Below are positions 11,605 to 21,100 of a stretch of 64,000 nucleotides of DNA, piece by piece (position 1 is the stretch's first letter; every line of letters starts with the position of its first letter). Under the pieces are notes generated by a model. The model did not search any database. It was given only the letters and a program-made list of their open reading frames with translations, and had not been told where the DNA came from. Origin of the DNA: Torreya grandis (Eukaryota; Streptophyta; Pinopsida; Cupressales; Taxaceae); NCBI GenBank assembly GCA_037957365.1, contig JARHVA010001426.1, forward strand, positions 2,393,501 to 2,457,500, written 5' to 3'. The translations under genes and the position numbers were made by a program.

Positions 11605-12258
11605 AGGTCAAAACAAATAGATAACACAGAGCTGTTGTTCACCTCAACCAGTCAGTACAATACTACCAGTACAATCGAGTACGAATCGGTACTCCAAGTA
11701 GATCTCACCATGATCTTGCTCTTTGATGTGTTGCTGTCACCTTGGATCTTACTACCCCATAGATCTCCTTTTGACCCTCACACACACACACCTGCAGACC
11801 AACCTGATCTTACTTATCCATGTAGATCTCCAACCTGATTTTGCACACCTTGCAGACCAACCTGATCTTACATACCTGGAAGAACCCCTGTGATTCCACC
11901 ATGGAAGAACTCTTCTGGTTCTACACTTTACAATATAGCCCCATGGGTCTATTATATAGATCCCATGCATACAATAATTAGACAAGCGGCTCAAGACTCA
12001 AATTAGTCTTTAACATGCAAACAATCGATTCATTAACTAACTGTTCGTCAACAGGCAGTTCTGGAACTGCACAGACGACCAACGTCAATCCCTGTCTGCC
12101 AAGAGGTGACTGACGTCGGCTGACTCCTGTTGATGTTAGTTTCTTTCTATCGACCCCTGCCTAATGTCGGTCGATCCTGTCGACGTTAGCGACTGTGACA
12201 CTCAACAACCTCCTCCATGTTTGCATTCGGGTGAAGCTTTTAGCTCCACAACCTAACA
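11605..12258 (-). repeat. LTR of the C/D family inside element D, minus orientation, 3' part missing
   Basis: Read on the minus strand from 12258 it starts TGTTAGGTTGTGGAGC and follows the element C LTR (40403 onward) up to the block GAGGTGAACA...GACCTGT, then jumps to a reverse copy of the LTR start. It carries decayed GACGTC-type repeats at about 12080-12190. About the last third of the LTR is absent from this copy. Confidence 0.8.
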
Positions 12259-12538
12259 ATCTCCCACTTGGAGATAAATAGCTGCACCTGTACTTGTACC
12301 AATACATTGTCTAATATGTATCCTGGATTGTATCCCTCTTCAAGCTCAATCTTGAAGACCAACCACCACACACCCTGTGGTGCTACACCTGTGTCTGAAT
12401 TACTCCATTCTCAGCTTACCTTCTTCTGCCATTGCTATACTCCCACTCAATCAGAAACCCCTGAGAGTGACCTGTAATCAAAAATACTTAATAGATCTAA
12501 AACCACCTATTAGTAAACCTCACTCTGAGAACCTCCAA

Positions 12539-12591
12539 CCTCGCTCTGATACCAATTGATAGGACCTATGTTCCACAAAGCTTTGACACCA
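12539..12591 (-). other. Two successive primer-binding-site-like sequences in element D
   Basis: On the minus strand, TGGTGTCAAAGC (12591 downward) lies two bases after the LTR end, and a second, closer match to the initiator-Met tRNA complement, TGGTATCAGAGCGAGG, lies at 12554-12539. Only the second is followed by sequence like that after the element C primer-binding site. Confidence 0.7.
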
Positions 12592-12593
12592 CT

Positions 12594-12923
12594 TATTAGG
12601 ATCTAAGAAGCACAACTGATTACCATATACAAGCAACTAACCTGTGGAATTAAACCAGAATCACAAGTAACTAGAATTTAGAAATAACACAAAATATGAG
12701 AGACAATACCCAATTGTATTAATACTCTTCTAGAAGGAAATACAACAAAGAAGATGCCACAGTCTTCTTTGTTGTATTTCCTTCTGGAAGAGTATTAATA
12801 CAATTGGGTATTGTCTCTCATATTCTGTGTTATTTTTGACTTCTAGTTACTTGTGATTCTGGTTTAATTATGCATGTTAGTTTCTTGTATATGGTAATCA
12901 GTTGTGCTTCCTAGATCCTAATA
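12594..12923. repeat. Long inverted repeat (hairpin) made of two LTR ends head to head
   Basis: About 160 bp of LTR end in minus orientation (12594-12757) is followed after a few bases by the same LTR end in plus orientation (12765-12923). The turn is at AAGAAGATGCCACAGTCTTC. The arms differ at a modest number of positions, so the palindrome is not brand new. A transcript across it would fold into a long double-stranded stem. Confidence 0.85.
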
Positions 12924-12928
12924 GCACA

Positions 12929-13670
12929 TGGGATGAGGGGCTTCTTTTCATACAACATGGATATAATTGGGCCTTGTACAACTCGACCAAGCATAGTCGA
13001 TTCCAAGTATGCTTCTGGTTCTAACCCATGGCAGCAATTGATATATCCATTCCATTATCCACCATGGAATACACACCTCATAGAAGATCTGAGGTATAAA
13101 AATCAACAAAGTTAAATAAACAAATGCAACACATCCAATAGCAAGTTCATGACATCTTGGAGAAGATGAATCATAAATATAACCAATGCCATGATAAACA
13201 TAGGATTGCACATCATTTTGTTGTGGGTGACAAGGTTTGGTTACAACTTCAGAAGGAATGAATTGTAGGTCCACACAAAAAAATTTGGCCTCTGCAATAT
13301 GGTCCGTACACCATCACCAGAAAAGTTGGAGAAAATGATTTTGAGTTGAACCTACCAGCCTACCTTGGTCTGCATCCAATATTCAATGTGGAGCTCCTCA
13401 AACCATATAATCCACCTCTATTGGACACTTCAATCATAGTAGAACAACTAGACATTGATGATCTTAATCCATAGAGTTTTGATCCAGTGGACAAGGATCA
13501 TATTGTGGACACCTAGATGAAATTAATAAGATGACGCTCTATTTTGCTTTATCAGGTAGTCAAAAGGGGCCAGCTTAGCCACCAAGGTGAGTGGCTCACA
13601 GAGAATCAAATCAAGACACAACTACCACACCTGATGAGGAACATTGATGCAATGGGAACCATTTATTCTC
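12929..13670 (+). pseudogene. Element A integrase C-terminal part and chromodomain-like tail
   Basis: The frame resumes exactly after element D (TWDEGLLF..., completing the integrase core). It continues to the GPY/F-like region (GDKVWLQLQK near 13228, PLQYGPYTITRKVGENDFEL near 13290, HPIFNVELLKP near 13374) and a C-terminal tail (HIVDT near 13498, YQVVKRGQLSHQGEWLTENQI near 13550-13610) that resembles a degenerate chromodomain. In-frame TAG and TGA codons interrupt it. The tail may influence target choice, but the aromatic cage is not clear. Confidence 0.8.
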
Positions 13671-13683
13671 AAGGAGGGAGGAA
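13671..13683 (+). other. Polypurine tract of element A
   Basis: AAGGAGGGAGGAA lies directly before the TG of the 3' LTR. Confidence 0.85.
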
Positions 13684-14212
13684 TGATCTGGGCAAAAATT
13701 TAGGTGACAATTCGGGTGATGGTTCCACCCCAATTGATGATAGAACTTTCGAGAGCCATAACTTTTGCACCGTAGCTCCAATTGACTCACTGTTTGAACC
13801 GTTGGAAAGATAAAAATGAGGAGAACATGGTGAGATGGCATGGATATTTGATAAATATATTTTGACCCCTAAAAACTCAATGGAAGTTCTCCAAATTTCA
13901 ATTTTAGTAGTGTAGTCTAAATATAGTAAGTTTCTAAAAATAGTAATTCTTCGATTCTGTATTGTTTTAAATCATGGAAGTCAAACCACTTGATCTCCCT
14001 CAATATTTGTGACCTTAAACATCCTCCTCATGCTTTAAAAATGTGTATAAATGAATATGTAAACCAAAATGGAAATCAGACATCTCTTCCCAGAGATAAG
14101 CATATACTTGTATTGCGATCTTGAGTAATCTCTTCTTAGAGAATTCATTATTACTGTGTTATTTTTGTGTTCTTGAAATATTTGTCAACCAAAACTTCTA
14201 ATTTTTAGATCA
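13684..14212 (+). repeat. 3' LTR of element A
   Basis: It starts TGATCTGGGC and ends TTAGATCA. It is about 529 bp and aligns along its length with 7266-7785 and the solo LTR at 56810-57349, with many point differences and small indels, which points to an old insertion. Confidence 0.9.
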
Positions 14213-16310
14213 TGTAGTTTCAATAGATGGTGTGAAAATAGATGAAGAAGAGACAAAGGCAATTGTTGAGTGGCCTATTCCAAGAAGCATTATAGAGGTA
14301 AGAAGTTTCCATGGTTTAGTAAATTTTTATAGAAAATTTATTAAAATTTTAGTAGCATTATGACACCAATAATAGATTACATGATAAGGAAGGAATTTGC
14401 ATGGACTAGAGCAACCACATAAATTTTTGAAATTTTGAAGAAAAAGATTACAAAAGACCAATTTTAACATTATCAAATTTTAACAAAGTGTTTGAGGTTG
14501 ATTGTTACGTTTCATTTTTGGGAATTGGTACTATGTTGAGTCAAGAAGGAAAGCCAATATCATATTTCAGTGAGAATTTAAATGAGGTAAAAATAAAGTA
14601 TTTTACTTATGACATTGAGCTTTATGAAATTGTACAAACATTAAGACGTTAGAGGTATTACCTAGTGCCTAAGGAGTTTATCTTATTTACAGATCATGAG
14701 GATTTGAAGTATGTGAATACACAAAAGAAGTTGAATAGGAGGCATGCAAAGTGAGTGTATTTATTGCCGGGGTATAATTTTTTGTTGAAAGATAAATTAG
14801 GAAAATAGAATCAGGTAGCTAATGCATTAAGCATGAAGGTAGCGTTATTAACTACTATGGTGAGTGAAGTAGTTGTATTTGAAGCTATCAAAGAATTATA
14901 TGACACTGATACATATTTTGGAAAGGTAGTTGAGTGATACAAGAATCTATTAACAAGTGGGATAGATGATATTCATGATGAGTATCTTATATAAGAAGGT
15001 TATCTCTTCAAAGGAAAAAAATTATGCATTCCAATTGGGTCTCTACAAGATAATATAATAAAAGAATTACATAGTGGTGGTTTGGTTGGACATTTTGATA
15101 AAATGAAGACAATAGATTTAGTGGAGGAAAAATATTTTTGGCCAAAGATGAAGAGAGATGTGATAAGATATGTTTCAAGGTACATGATATTTTAGGTGGC
15201 TAAAGGACATACACAAAATATTGGATTATGTATGCCATTACCAGTTCCAAGAGGACTATGGACAAATTTGAGTACGGATTTTGTGTTGGGATTACCAAAC
15301 ACACAAAGAGGTAATGATTCATTTTTTGTTATTGTAGATAGATTTTTTAAAATGGTTCATTTCATTTCATGTAAGAAAACTAATGATGCTACTAGAGTGA
15401 CATAGTTATTTTTTAAAGATATTGTGAGATTGCATGGTGTTAAAAAAGCTATTAGTTCAAATAGGGATGTGAAATTTCTAAGTCATTTTTAGAGGACTTT
15501 GTAGAAGAAGGTGGGCACTAATATAGAATTCAGTAGTGCATATCACCCATAAACAGAAGTTGTGAAGATGAGCTTGGGAAATTTGTTGAGATGCATAGTG
15601 GGAGAGAAACCCAAGCAATGGGACTTGGCTTTAGCACAAGCTGAGATTGCATATAACAATTTAGTGAATAAATCAATAATAAAATCACCATTTTAGATTG
15701 TTTATGAGAGAAATCATATGGGTGTTTTAGATTTGGTATAATTAATGATTGTAGATTGAATTAGTGATGATGCAGAAGTGTTTGCAGAGCATATACAACA
15801 ATTGCAAGGAGTAAGAAGAAAGTTGCAGGAAAGTAATGAGAAATATAAAGCATTAGTCGATGTTAGAAGAAGATCCAAGGTTTTGTAAGGAGAGTTGGTA
15901 ATGGTTTACTTGAAGAAATAAATAGTTTCAAAAGACACATACAAAAAGTTGAAGTACAATAAAATTGGGCCATCAAAAATTGTGAAGAAAATCAATGACA
16001 ATGCTTATGAGGTGAGTTCACCACATAATTTTGATATATCTCCAGTATTTAATGTTTAAATTTTATATTAATTCCATAGAGAATATGGTGAAGATGATGA
16101 ATATGAAGAAGTAAATTGGGAACATGTTCTAAAGAAGAAGAAGGAAAAGATAATGTAAGTTTTGGATATGAAGACAATGAGCACAAGGCAAGTGAGTTAT
16201 ATTAGGTATTTGGTGCACTGGGAAGAATTGAAGAAAGAAGAAACAGTTGGATTATAGAATGGGAGATGAAGAAGATTGATAAAAATAGATGAAAGTGGTA
16301 TAATCAAGCC
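14213..16310 (+). pseudogene. Element B RT thumb, RNase H, integrase and C-terminal tail
   Basis: Continuation of element B after the nested insertion. RT connection: VVSIDGVKIDEEETKAIVEWP near 14215. RNase H: VDCYVSFLGIGTMLSQEGKPISYF near 14499, where the usual DASG reads CYVS, so the first catalytic Asp region is damaged. Integrase: GHFDKMKTIDLVEEKYFWPKM near 15090, [10 protein letters not shown] near 15271, SSNRDVKFLSHF near 15455 and SAYHPXTE near 15536, which lacks the residues usually following HPQ. A GPY-like block lies near 15956, and a tail with STRQVSYIRYLVHWEELKKEE near 16180 resembles the Galadriel/CRM C-terminal domain. Many TAG, TAA and TGA codons interrupt it. Confidence 0.88.
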
Positions 16311-16337
16311 AACTCACAGGAGCTGGTTTGTTTTCAA

Positions 16338-16348
16338 CTAGAGGAGAA
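16338..16348 (+). other. Polypurine tract of element B
   Basis: CTAGAGGAGAA lies immediately before the TG of the 3' LTR. Confidence 0.75.
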
Positions 16349-16911
16349 TGATGTAGAAAAAAGAGGCTGATCTTTTGGAGGCCATAACTTTTGACCTGTA
16401 GTTCTATTTAATCTCTTCCACACACCAAAATAACCATCTTAAAAATTTCAATGCTATCCTAAGATGCTATATCTACTTAGATTTGATTTCAATATTTTTT
16501 GGAGGCCATACGTGATCATCTGAGGGTTTAAAATTAACATTTAATAATTTTTTAAAGAATTTTTTATTTTTAAAAATTGTATATTTTTAGAACCAAATGT
16601 CAACTTCAGTTAAATTTCATCCCATAGGCTAATTATAGTGTTTAGAGTATTTAGGGAGAGTTTTAGAGCCACATGCGCTTGCATGCAAAACCTACTAAAA
16701 TAGTAACTACTAAGAATAGATGTTTTTTTTTTTAGATTTTAGTTTTTTTAAATTTTTGCATGTCAACTCTAAATTCTGAGTTGAAGCTTATTTAAGCATG
16801 GTTTGGATTTTTAATTATTTAAAGTCATTCAATATGAATCAATTCTATGTATTGTTTTAAGATCTTGGCCTATTGGTAGTTTATTTGTTTTGATAGTTTT
16901 TGGGTTCATTA
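16349..16911 (+). repeat. 3' LTR of element B
   Basis: It starts TGATGTAGAAAA and ends GGTTCATTA. It matches 4387-4931 with numerous differences and extra short A/T insertions, and is followed by CTTTC, the second copy of the target duplication. Confidence 0.88.
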
Positions 16912-16916
16912 CTTTC

Positions 16917-17600
16917 CCTCCTTTTTTGAGTTTATTTTATAATCTTACCTATCTTAGTCAGAACCATCATCCTTCAATCCATTCCAAGTAGATTTAAGTC
17001 CATTCTTAACCATTCAATTAGTGGTTAATAATATATATTGTTCATTACTATTCCATCAAAAGGTTATCATAAAATAGAATACCCTGTAACTTGTACCTTG
17101 GAGCGAAATCTTTCATCAATCCTAAAATGTTAGAGGCTACCTCGTAAAACTTTGGTGTACACAAAACCGACATCAATAAAATGATGTTTATTTTAAACTC
17201 TCCCTATCGATCCTTAAAATATACCAATGCTATAAAGTTGTTATAATGGTAAGGACATGGATTTATTCCTATTGTAATGAAGTGACATTTGGCTTCGTAT
17301 TCCTCTCAAGGAGAGTTTATGCCCTCGTGAGGTGGACTGCAAGACCATCGAGAGAAAGAGATGATAATTGAGAGAACCTCAACCATGGGTATCATAAAAT
17401 TATATAAAATTGAAGAAAAACTCTATGGGTTGGATGAAACCAAGATAGCAATGGAGGGATGAGAAGTCCCCTAAGAGGGTTTGATAGCTAGGGAAATATC
17501 ATCCTAAGGTAGGCCTTGTAGCTTGGGGCTGGATGACCTTTTAGGGGGCACTGTGGACCAACCATCACCTTGGTATGTCAGTTTGGGATTCTTAGTCTAA
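16917..17600. other. Unassigned spacer
   Basis: I see no coding frame or repeat that I recognise. Its right part may belong to the same minus-strand remnant as the DUF4283 fragment that follows. Confidence 0.4.
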
Positions 17601-18000
17601 GGATATGATTGAGGGGCCTTAGGATGACTCATGCGAGGATAATCCTTGATGCGGTGGTTCAAACCCTGATAATAGAAATAGTTGTTTGACAGGTTGAAAT
17701 AAATAACCTTTTTTGACCATTGGGCATCACCAACTTGAATCTCGATAGATTCCTTCAATTATTTAGAGAGGTCAACCTCCACATAAACCTACTTGTTAGG
17801 GTGGAGGGAGAACCACTTATTTGGTTCAATAGTCACTACACACCTTATAGGAGCAATAATATGGGGTATGAAAGACCACATGTTAACCAACAGACAAGGA
17901 AGCTCAACCCAGACAAAGACATGAAGGGAGGCATTGTCAAAAAATTTAAGTCTTGGGACTAGGAAGACAAAATCATAAGCTGGTTATGAAGGCACCAGGC
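17601..18000 (-). pseudogene. DUF4283 / zinc-knuckle remnant (LINE ORF1-like or gag-like)
   Basis: The minus strand from about 17980 reads YDFVFLVPRLKFFDNASLH, then VFVWVELPCLLVNMWSF, then TIEPNKWFSLHPNK, VYVEVDLSK and a zinc-knuckle-like YFYYQGLNHRIKDYPRM in which the expected Cys residues are Tyr. This is the pattern of plant DUF4283 plus CCHC proteins, found in L1-type LINE ORF1 and related nucleic-acid-binding proteins. Two or more in-frame stops are present. TGC/TGT to TAC/TAT changes explain the lost Cys residues. No endonuclease or RT was found beside it, so it is a fragment. Confidence 0.65.
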
Positions 18001-19394
18001 ATTAGACTTCACAAGGATAAGCTACATCTAAGAAGGATCTTTGAAGGTAAACAAAAAAACCATTGGTGAGGTTATAAATTTTTAAGACATGGATGCCTAA
18101 GGGCTCCTAGTGGTTGTGGAGCCAGTTATGGAGGTAGTCCTCTAAGGAGATATGATTGACAAAGTTAGAAATATCAAAATAATTTTCATACTATTTACAA
18201 CATTGATCGATAGTTGTAACATGAATTTTTACCTCTAGAGGGGAGGGAGGGGCTAAGGGATTACCTCATTATAGAATTTTGGAACAAACTTTCAAGCTTG
18301 ATTGGGTGCCATTAGCTCTTACTCTTGCATCAATAGATGTAGTAGTGCATGAAGAAGCCATAAGTAAAGGGCTTGTTGAGTGTAATTAATGTACCAGAGC
18401 CCTAGAATGTTCTATTGGGTAAGTGATATGGGTAATGTAATGCAGAGGAAGCAAGCAAACAAACTATGCAAACCATGAAAAACCCTAACAAAACAATTTC
18501 ACTTAGACAAAAAATCTTGTTTACACGATTTTTATTTCTAAGTCCATAGGTTTTAGATAGCCCTTATCATTCAAATACAATTTTTTAACTTAACATAAAC
18601 CATGAATACTGTTAATATGTATACCGAATGGTTCCTACACACATAAACTGAATTGATGTTACTTGTATGCTCTTACAACCACCCCTTGTTTTCTATCCAT
18701 TTATTCATCACAAGAAAATATAATAAAGTTAAAAATAATATTGAACATTTATATTAATGTAAATAAAATATAAAAATAAGTCATTGGGATTAGAGTAGAA
18801 GCATGACCCATTTAGCTCATTAATTATGTTTAAGTGAATACGAGTGCAGAACGTGTATTTTTATTTGGGCTTATTCACAATTCATAGTTGTTTCTGGAGC
18901 TTTGATTGACACATCCTTTAGATGATGAGTTTTTTTTTGTGTTCTTTTAATTTTTTCCAAATATATCAATTGTGTTTTTTTGGGTTCCCTTTGTTTTTGC
19001 TACGATTAGATCGATTGTGATGCAAAATGATTTATTTCAAGCAAAATAATTTATTTTTTATATAACATTGGGTTTGTCAAGTTTTATTAACATGGATCGT
19101 CTTGATCTTAAGATTGCATCTATTTATTTGTATTTAGACATTTGTCTTTCCAATATAATGAAAAAATTGGAATGTCAATAAGCCTTTTGAAATGCTTTTT
19201 CCTACAATTAAAATTTAGTAGTTTCTATTTCTCTCTCTCTTTTTATGTTTATTAAAGATTACATATTCTTCTATTCTCATCTTAAAACATAAATTCATCT
19301 GTATAGTTCTAATAACATGGGTACCAATTATTGTTATTTGTTTCATTGTCTCCTACTCTCTTCTTTCTTCCATTGTTTAACTCACTTGTATTTC
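18001..19394. other. Unassigned AT-rich spacer
   Basis: About 1.4 kb left of element F. It has only short frames with no protein-like pattern and no repeat recognised. Confidence 0.4.
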
Positions 19395-19399
19395 ATATC

Positions 19400-19548
19400 T
19401 ATTGGAAATAACCTTACAACACTATTGGTTGTGTAAAAGAGAATTTTAATAAAAAATAAATGTAGAAAATAATACCAAATGAAAGTCCTAGGTGGAGATC
19501 AATAAACAATTGAAGAAATAAAGCAAGGGAGAGAGAATGTGGAGGAAT

Positions 19549-19621
<73 letters not shown>

Positions 19622-20096
19622 TACACACACACATATAAACATTGAAATTGTTTACATATACAACCACTTCTATTTTAAAAAATAATACACAAAAAATATC
19701 AAAACTTTCCTTTACTGCTTCTCCTTCTTCCTTGCTACGGACTGTGTTCATTCTCTTATAGGTTGTTGCTTTGTTTTTTCTATTGCTACTCTATTTTCCC
19801 TACTACTGCTCTATTTTCCCCATTTCCTATGGACTGCTGCTTATCCTCTTTTTTCCCCTATTTCCTTCTTATTCTATAGGCTGTTATTGCTGCATTGAGT
19901 TTTGTATTTTGACTACACATTCGCCTTTGTCTTCTGTTGCATTCATTTTCCACCTACCTAATTTCTCCCCCACAAAACAAAATGCACTCTAAATTTGATA
20001 TTTAAAATAACTGCTTTAAATGTTATTGGTAGTTTGCATATTTCTTGTTTCTAAGCTGGCTGGGTTAGGTAGAAATAAAAAAATAATATTTTAACA
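19400..20096 (-). repeat. 3' LTR of element F
   Basis: It matches the 5' LTR at 24721-25357. On the plus strand it opens TATTGG where the partner has TGTTGG, so the terminal CA of the coding strand has become TA by one change. It is longer than the partner mainly because of the AC repeat. Confidence 0.92.
19551..19633. repeat. AC dinucleotide microsatellite inside the 3' LTR of element F
   Basis: An uninterrupted AC run covers 19551-19616 (33 units), followed by GTGCGT and a further short AC run to 19633. The sister LTR has only about four units at the same place. Frames read across it as Cys/Val repeats are low-complexity artefacts. Confidence 0.98.
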
Positions 20097-20558
20097 CTCT
20101 TCCTTATTTTTGAGCTTCTTACCATGTTCAATTAGACTCTTCTTAGTCTCCAAAACCTCTTTATAACTTCTTTTTAATTTATCAAATGCTTCTGTATCCT
20201 TTTTATGCATATCCAAAGGTTCATAACTGAAGTTCATAGCTCTGCTGATGGAGTCCATAGTTTTTCTAATGGAGTTCATAGTTTTTCTGATGGAGTCTAT
20301 AGATTTATTGTAGGAGTCCATAGTTCTGATGGAGTCTGTAGTTTTTCTGATGGAGCCCATAGTTTTTATATAGGAGTCCATAGCTAGATTGTTTGAGTCC
20401 ATAGATTTTCTATAGCAGTCCGTAAATGGACTGTTTGAGTCCATATATTTGATGTAGCAGTTCATAGTTGGACTGATGGAGTCTATAGATGTGTTGTACG
20501 AGTATGTAGCTAGAATGTTTGAGTCCATAGCTCTGTTGTAAGACTCTGGATCTACCAT
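20091..20558 (-). CDS. Extra 3' ORF of element F with about 16 heptad repeats
   Basis: A 155-residue uninterrupted frame lies between RNase H and the 3' LTR of element F. Residues 8 to about 120 are repeats of seven residues with the pattern x-M-D-S-x-x-x (units such as TMDSYNK, SIDSIRK, TMNSIRK), so the DNA has a 21-bp period. The end is a charged helix-like tail (KLKRSYKEVLETKKSLIEHG). The final codons are encoded by the polypurine tract, and the stop TAA lies within the first bases of the 3' LTR. It has no stops, unlike the neighbouring pol. Heptad spacing could allow coiled-coil pairing, but the a/d positions are not strongly hydrophobic. Its function is unknown; it could be an accessory protein or simply a tandem repeat that stayed open. 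Confidence 0.6.
   Translation of the reverse strand: MVDPESYNRAMDSNILATYSYNTSIDSISPTMNCYIKYMDSNSPFTDCYRKSMDSNNLAMDSYIKTMGSIRKTTDSIRTMDSYNKSIDSIRKTMNSIRKTMDSISRAMNFSYEPLDMHKKDTEAFDKLKRSYKEVLETKKSLIEHGKKLKNKEEC
20097..20112 (-). other. Polypurine tract of element F
   Basis: On the minus strand, AAAAATAAGGAAGAG directly precedes the 3' LTR start TGTTAAAA. Confidence 0.8.
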
Positions 20559-20599
20559 AGCACTATGTAGGCCTAATGCTACTACATTTATGACCCCTA

Positions 20600-21100
20600 A
20601 CCCTTATTTTAGGTGCATGAAAGTGTCCTCAGGCAATAGTTTAGTGAAAATATCAGCTAACTACTGATCAAACTTGAAAAACTAAGCTTTATGACACAAT
20701 TTTCAACTAACTCTCAAATGAAGTGATACCTAATTATAATGTGTTTGCTCCTTCCATGAAACATGGGATTCTTTGAAAATGCTATGGATGATACATTATC
20801 ATAATAGACTGTTGAAGCTCCTTGTTTCTCCTCATACAAATTAAAAAGTATTCATATAGCCTAATATGCTACTGCATTGGCTGCTATATACTTTGAATCA
20901 ACTATAGAAAGTAAAATTATCAGTTGTTTCTTTGAAGCCCAAGATATAGATCATGACCCAAGATTAAATACATACCTCGAAGTGTTCTTTTGATCATCAA
21001 GGTTGCTTACCTAATCACTATCTGTATAATCAACAAGCTGAAACTCATCTGCTACTGCATACAAAACACCACAATCTCTTTTTCCATTCACGTACCTCAA
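20600..21100 (-). pseudogene. Element F RNase H
   Basis: Copia RNase H: KRILRYVNGKRDCGVLY near 21100, YTDSD near 21030, and SISWASKKQ near 20940. The part near 20880 (DSKYIAANA) and YYDNVSSI near 20805 are readable with several stops. The HIIIRYHFI block near 20740 matches the conserved end of the domain. Confidence 0.82.

Larger units (their letters stand above)
11580..12928. mobile_element. Element D: small non-autonomous LTR element with an inverted interior (foldback)
   Basis: It is flanked by GCACA at 11580-11584 and 12924-12928. The outer ends are TGTTAGG and CCTAATA, matching the LTR ends of element C's family. Inside, the order is rearranged: 18 or more bases of LTR start in plus orientation (from 11585), a long LTR piece in minus orientation whose start is at 12258, a minus-strand polypurine tract (about 12259-12269), about 270 bp of minus-strand internal sequence, a minus-strand primer-binding site (12539-12554), an LTR end in minus orientation (12594-12757) and the same LTR end in plus orientation (about 12765-12923). 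No protein is encoded. Element A's integrase frame continues across the site if D and one GCACA are left out. Confidence 0.85.
7261..14217 (+). mobile_element. Element A: nested Ty3/gypsy chromovirus inside element B
   Basis: LTRs at 7266-7785 and 13684-14212 enclose gag, protease, RT, RNase H, integrase and a chromodomain-like tail. The flanks are TTTAG (7261-7265) and TGTAG (14213-14217), a target duplication with one mismatch. With the insert and one duplication copy left out, element B's RT frame continues through the join (…LVFLIF then VVSIDGV). Element A is itself interrupted by element D at 11585-12923. Confidence 0.9.
4382..16916 (+). mobile_element. Element B: outer Ty3/gypsy chromovirus, full length, carrying a nested insertion
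   Basis: Two LTRs (4387-4931 and 16349-16911) enclose a primer-binding site, gag with a zinc knuckle, protease, RT, RNase H, integrase and a C-terminal chromodomain-like tail, in that order. The target duplication is CTTTT (4382-4386) against CTTTC (16912-16916), one mismatch. Element A interrupts the RT at 7265/14213. The Gag style, the DGGS protease motif and the tail resemble the Galadriel/CRM chromoviruses. Many in-frame stops make it inactive. Confidence 0.9.

Noticed and set aside
19414..19751. Minus-strand frames reading Cys/Val repeats
   Set aside because: They are translations of the AC microsatellite in an LTR, not genes.
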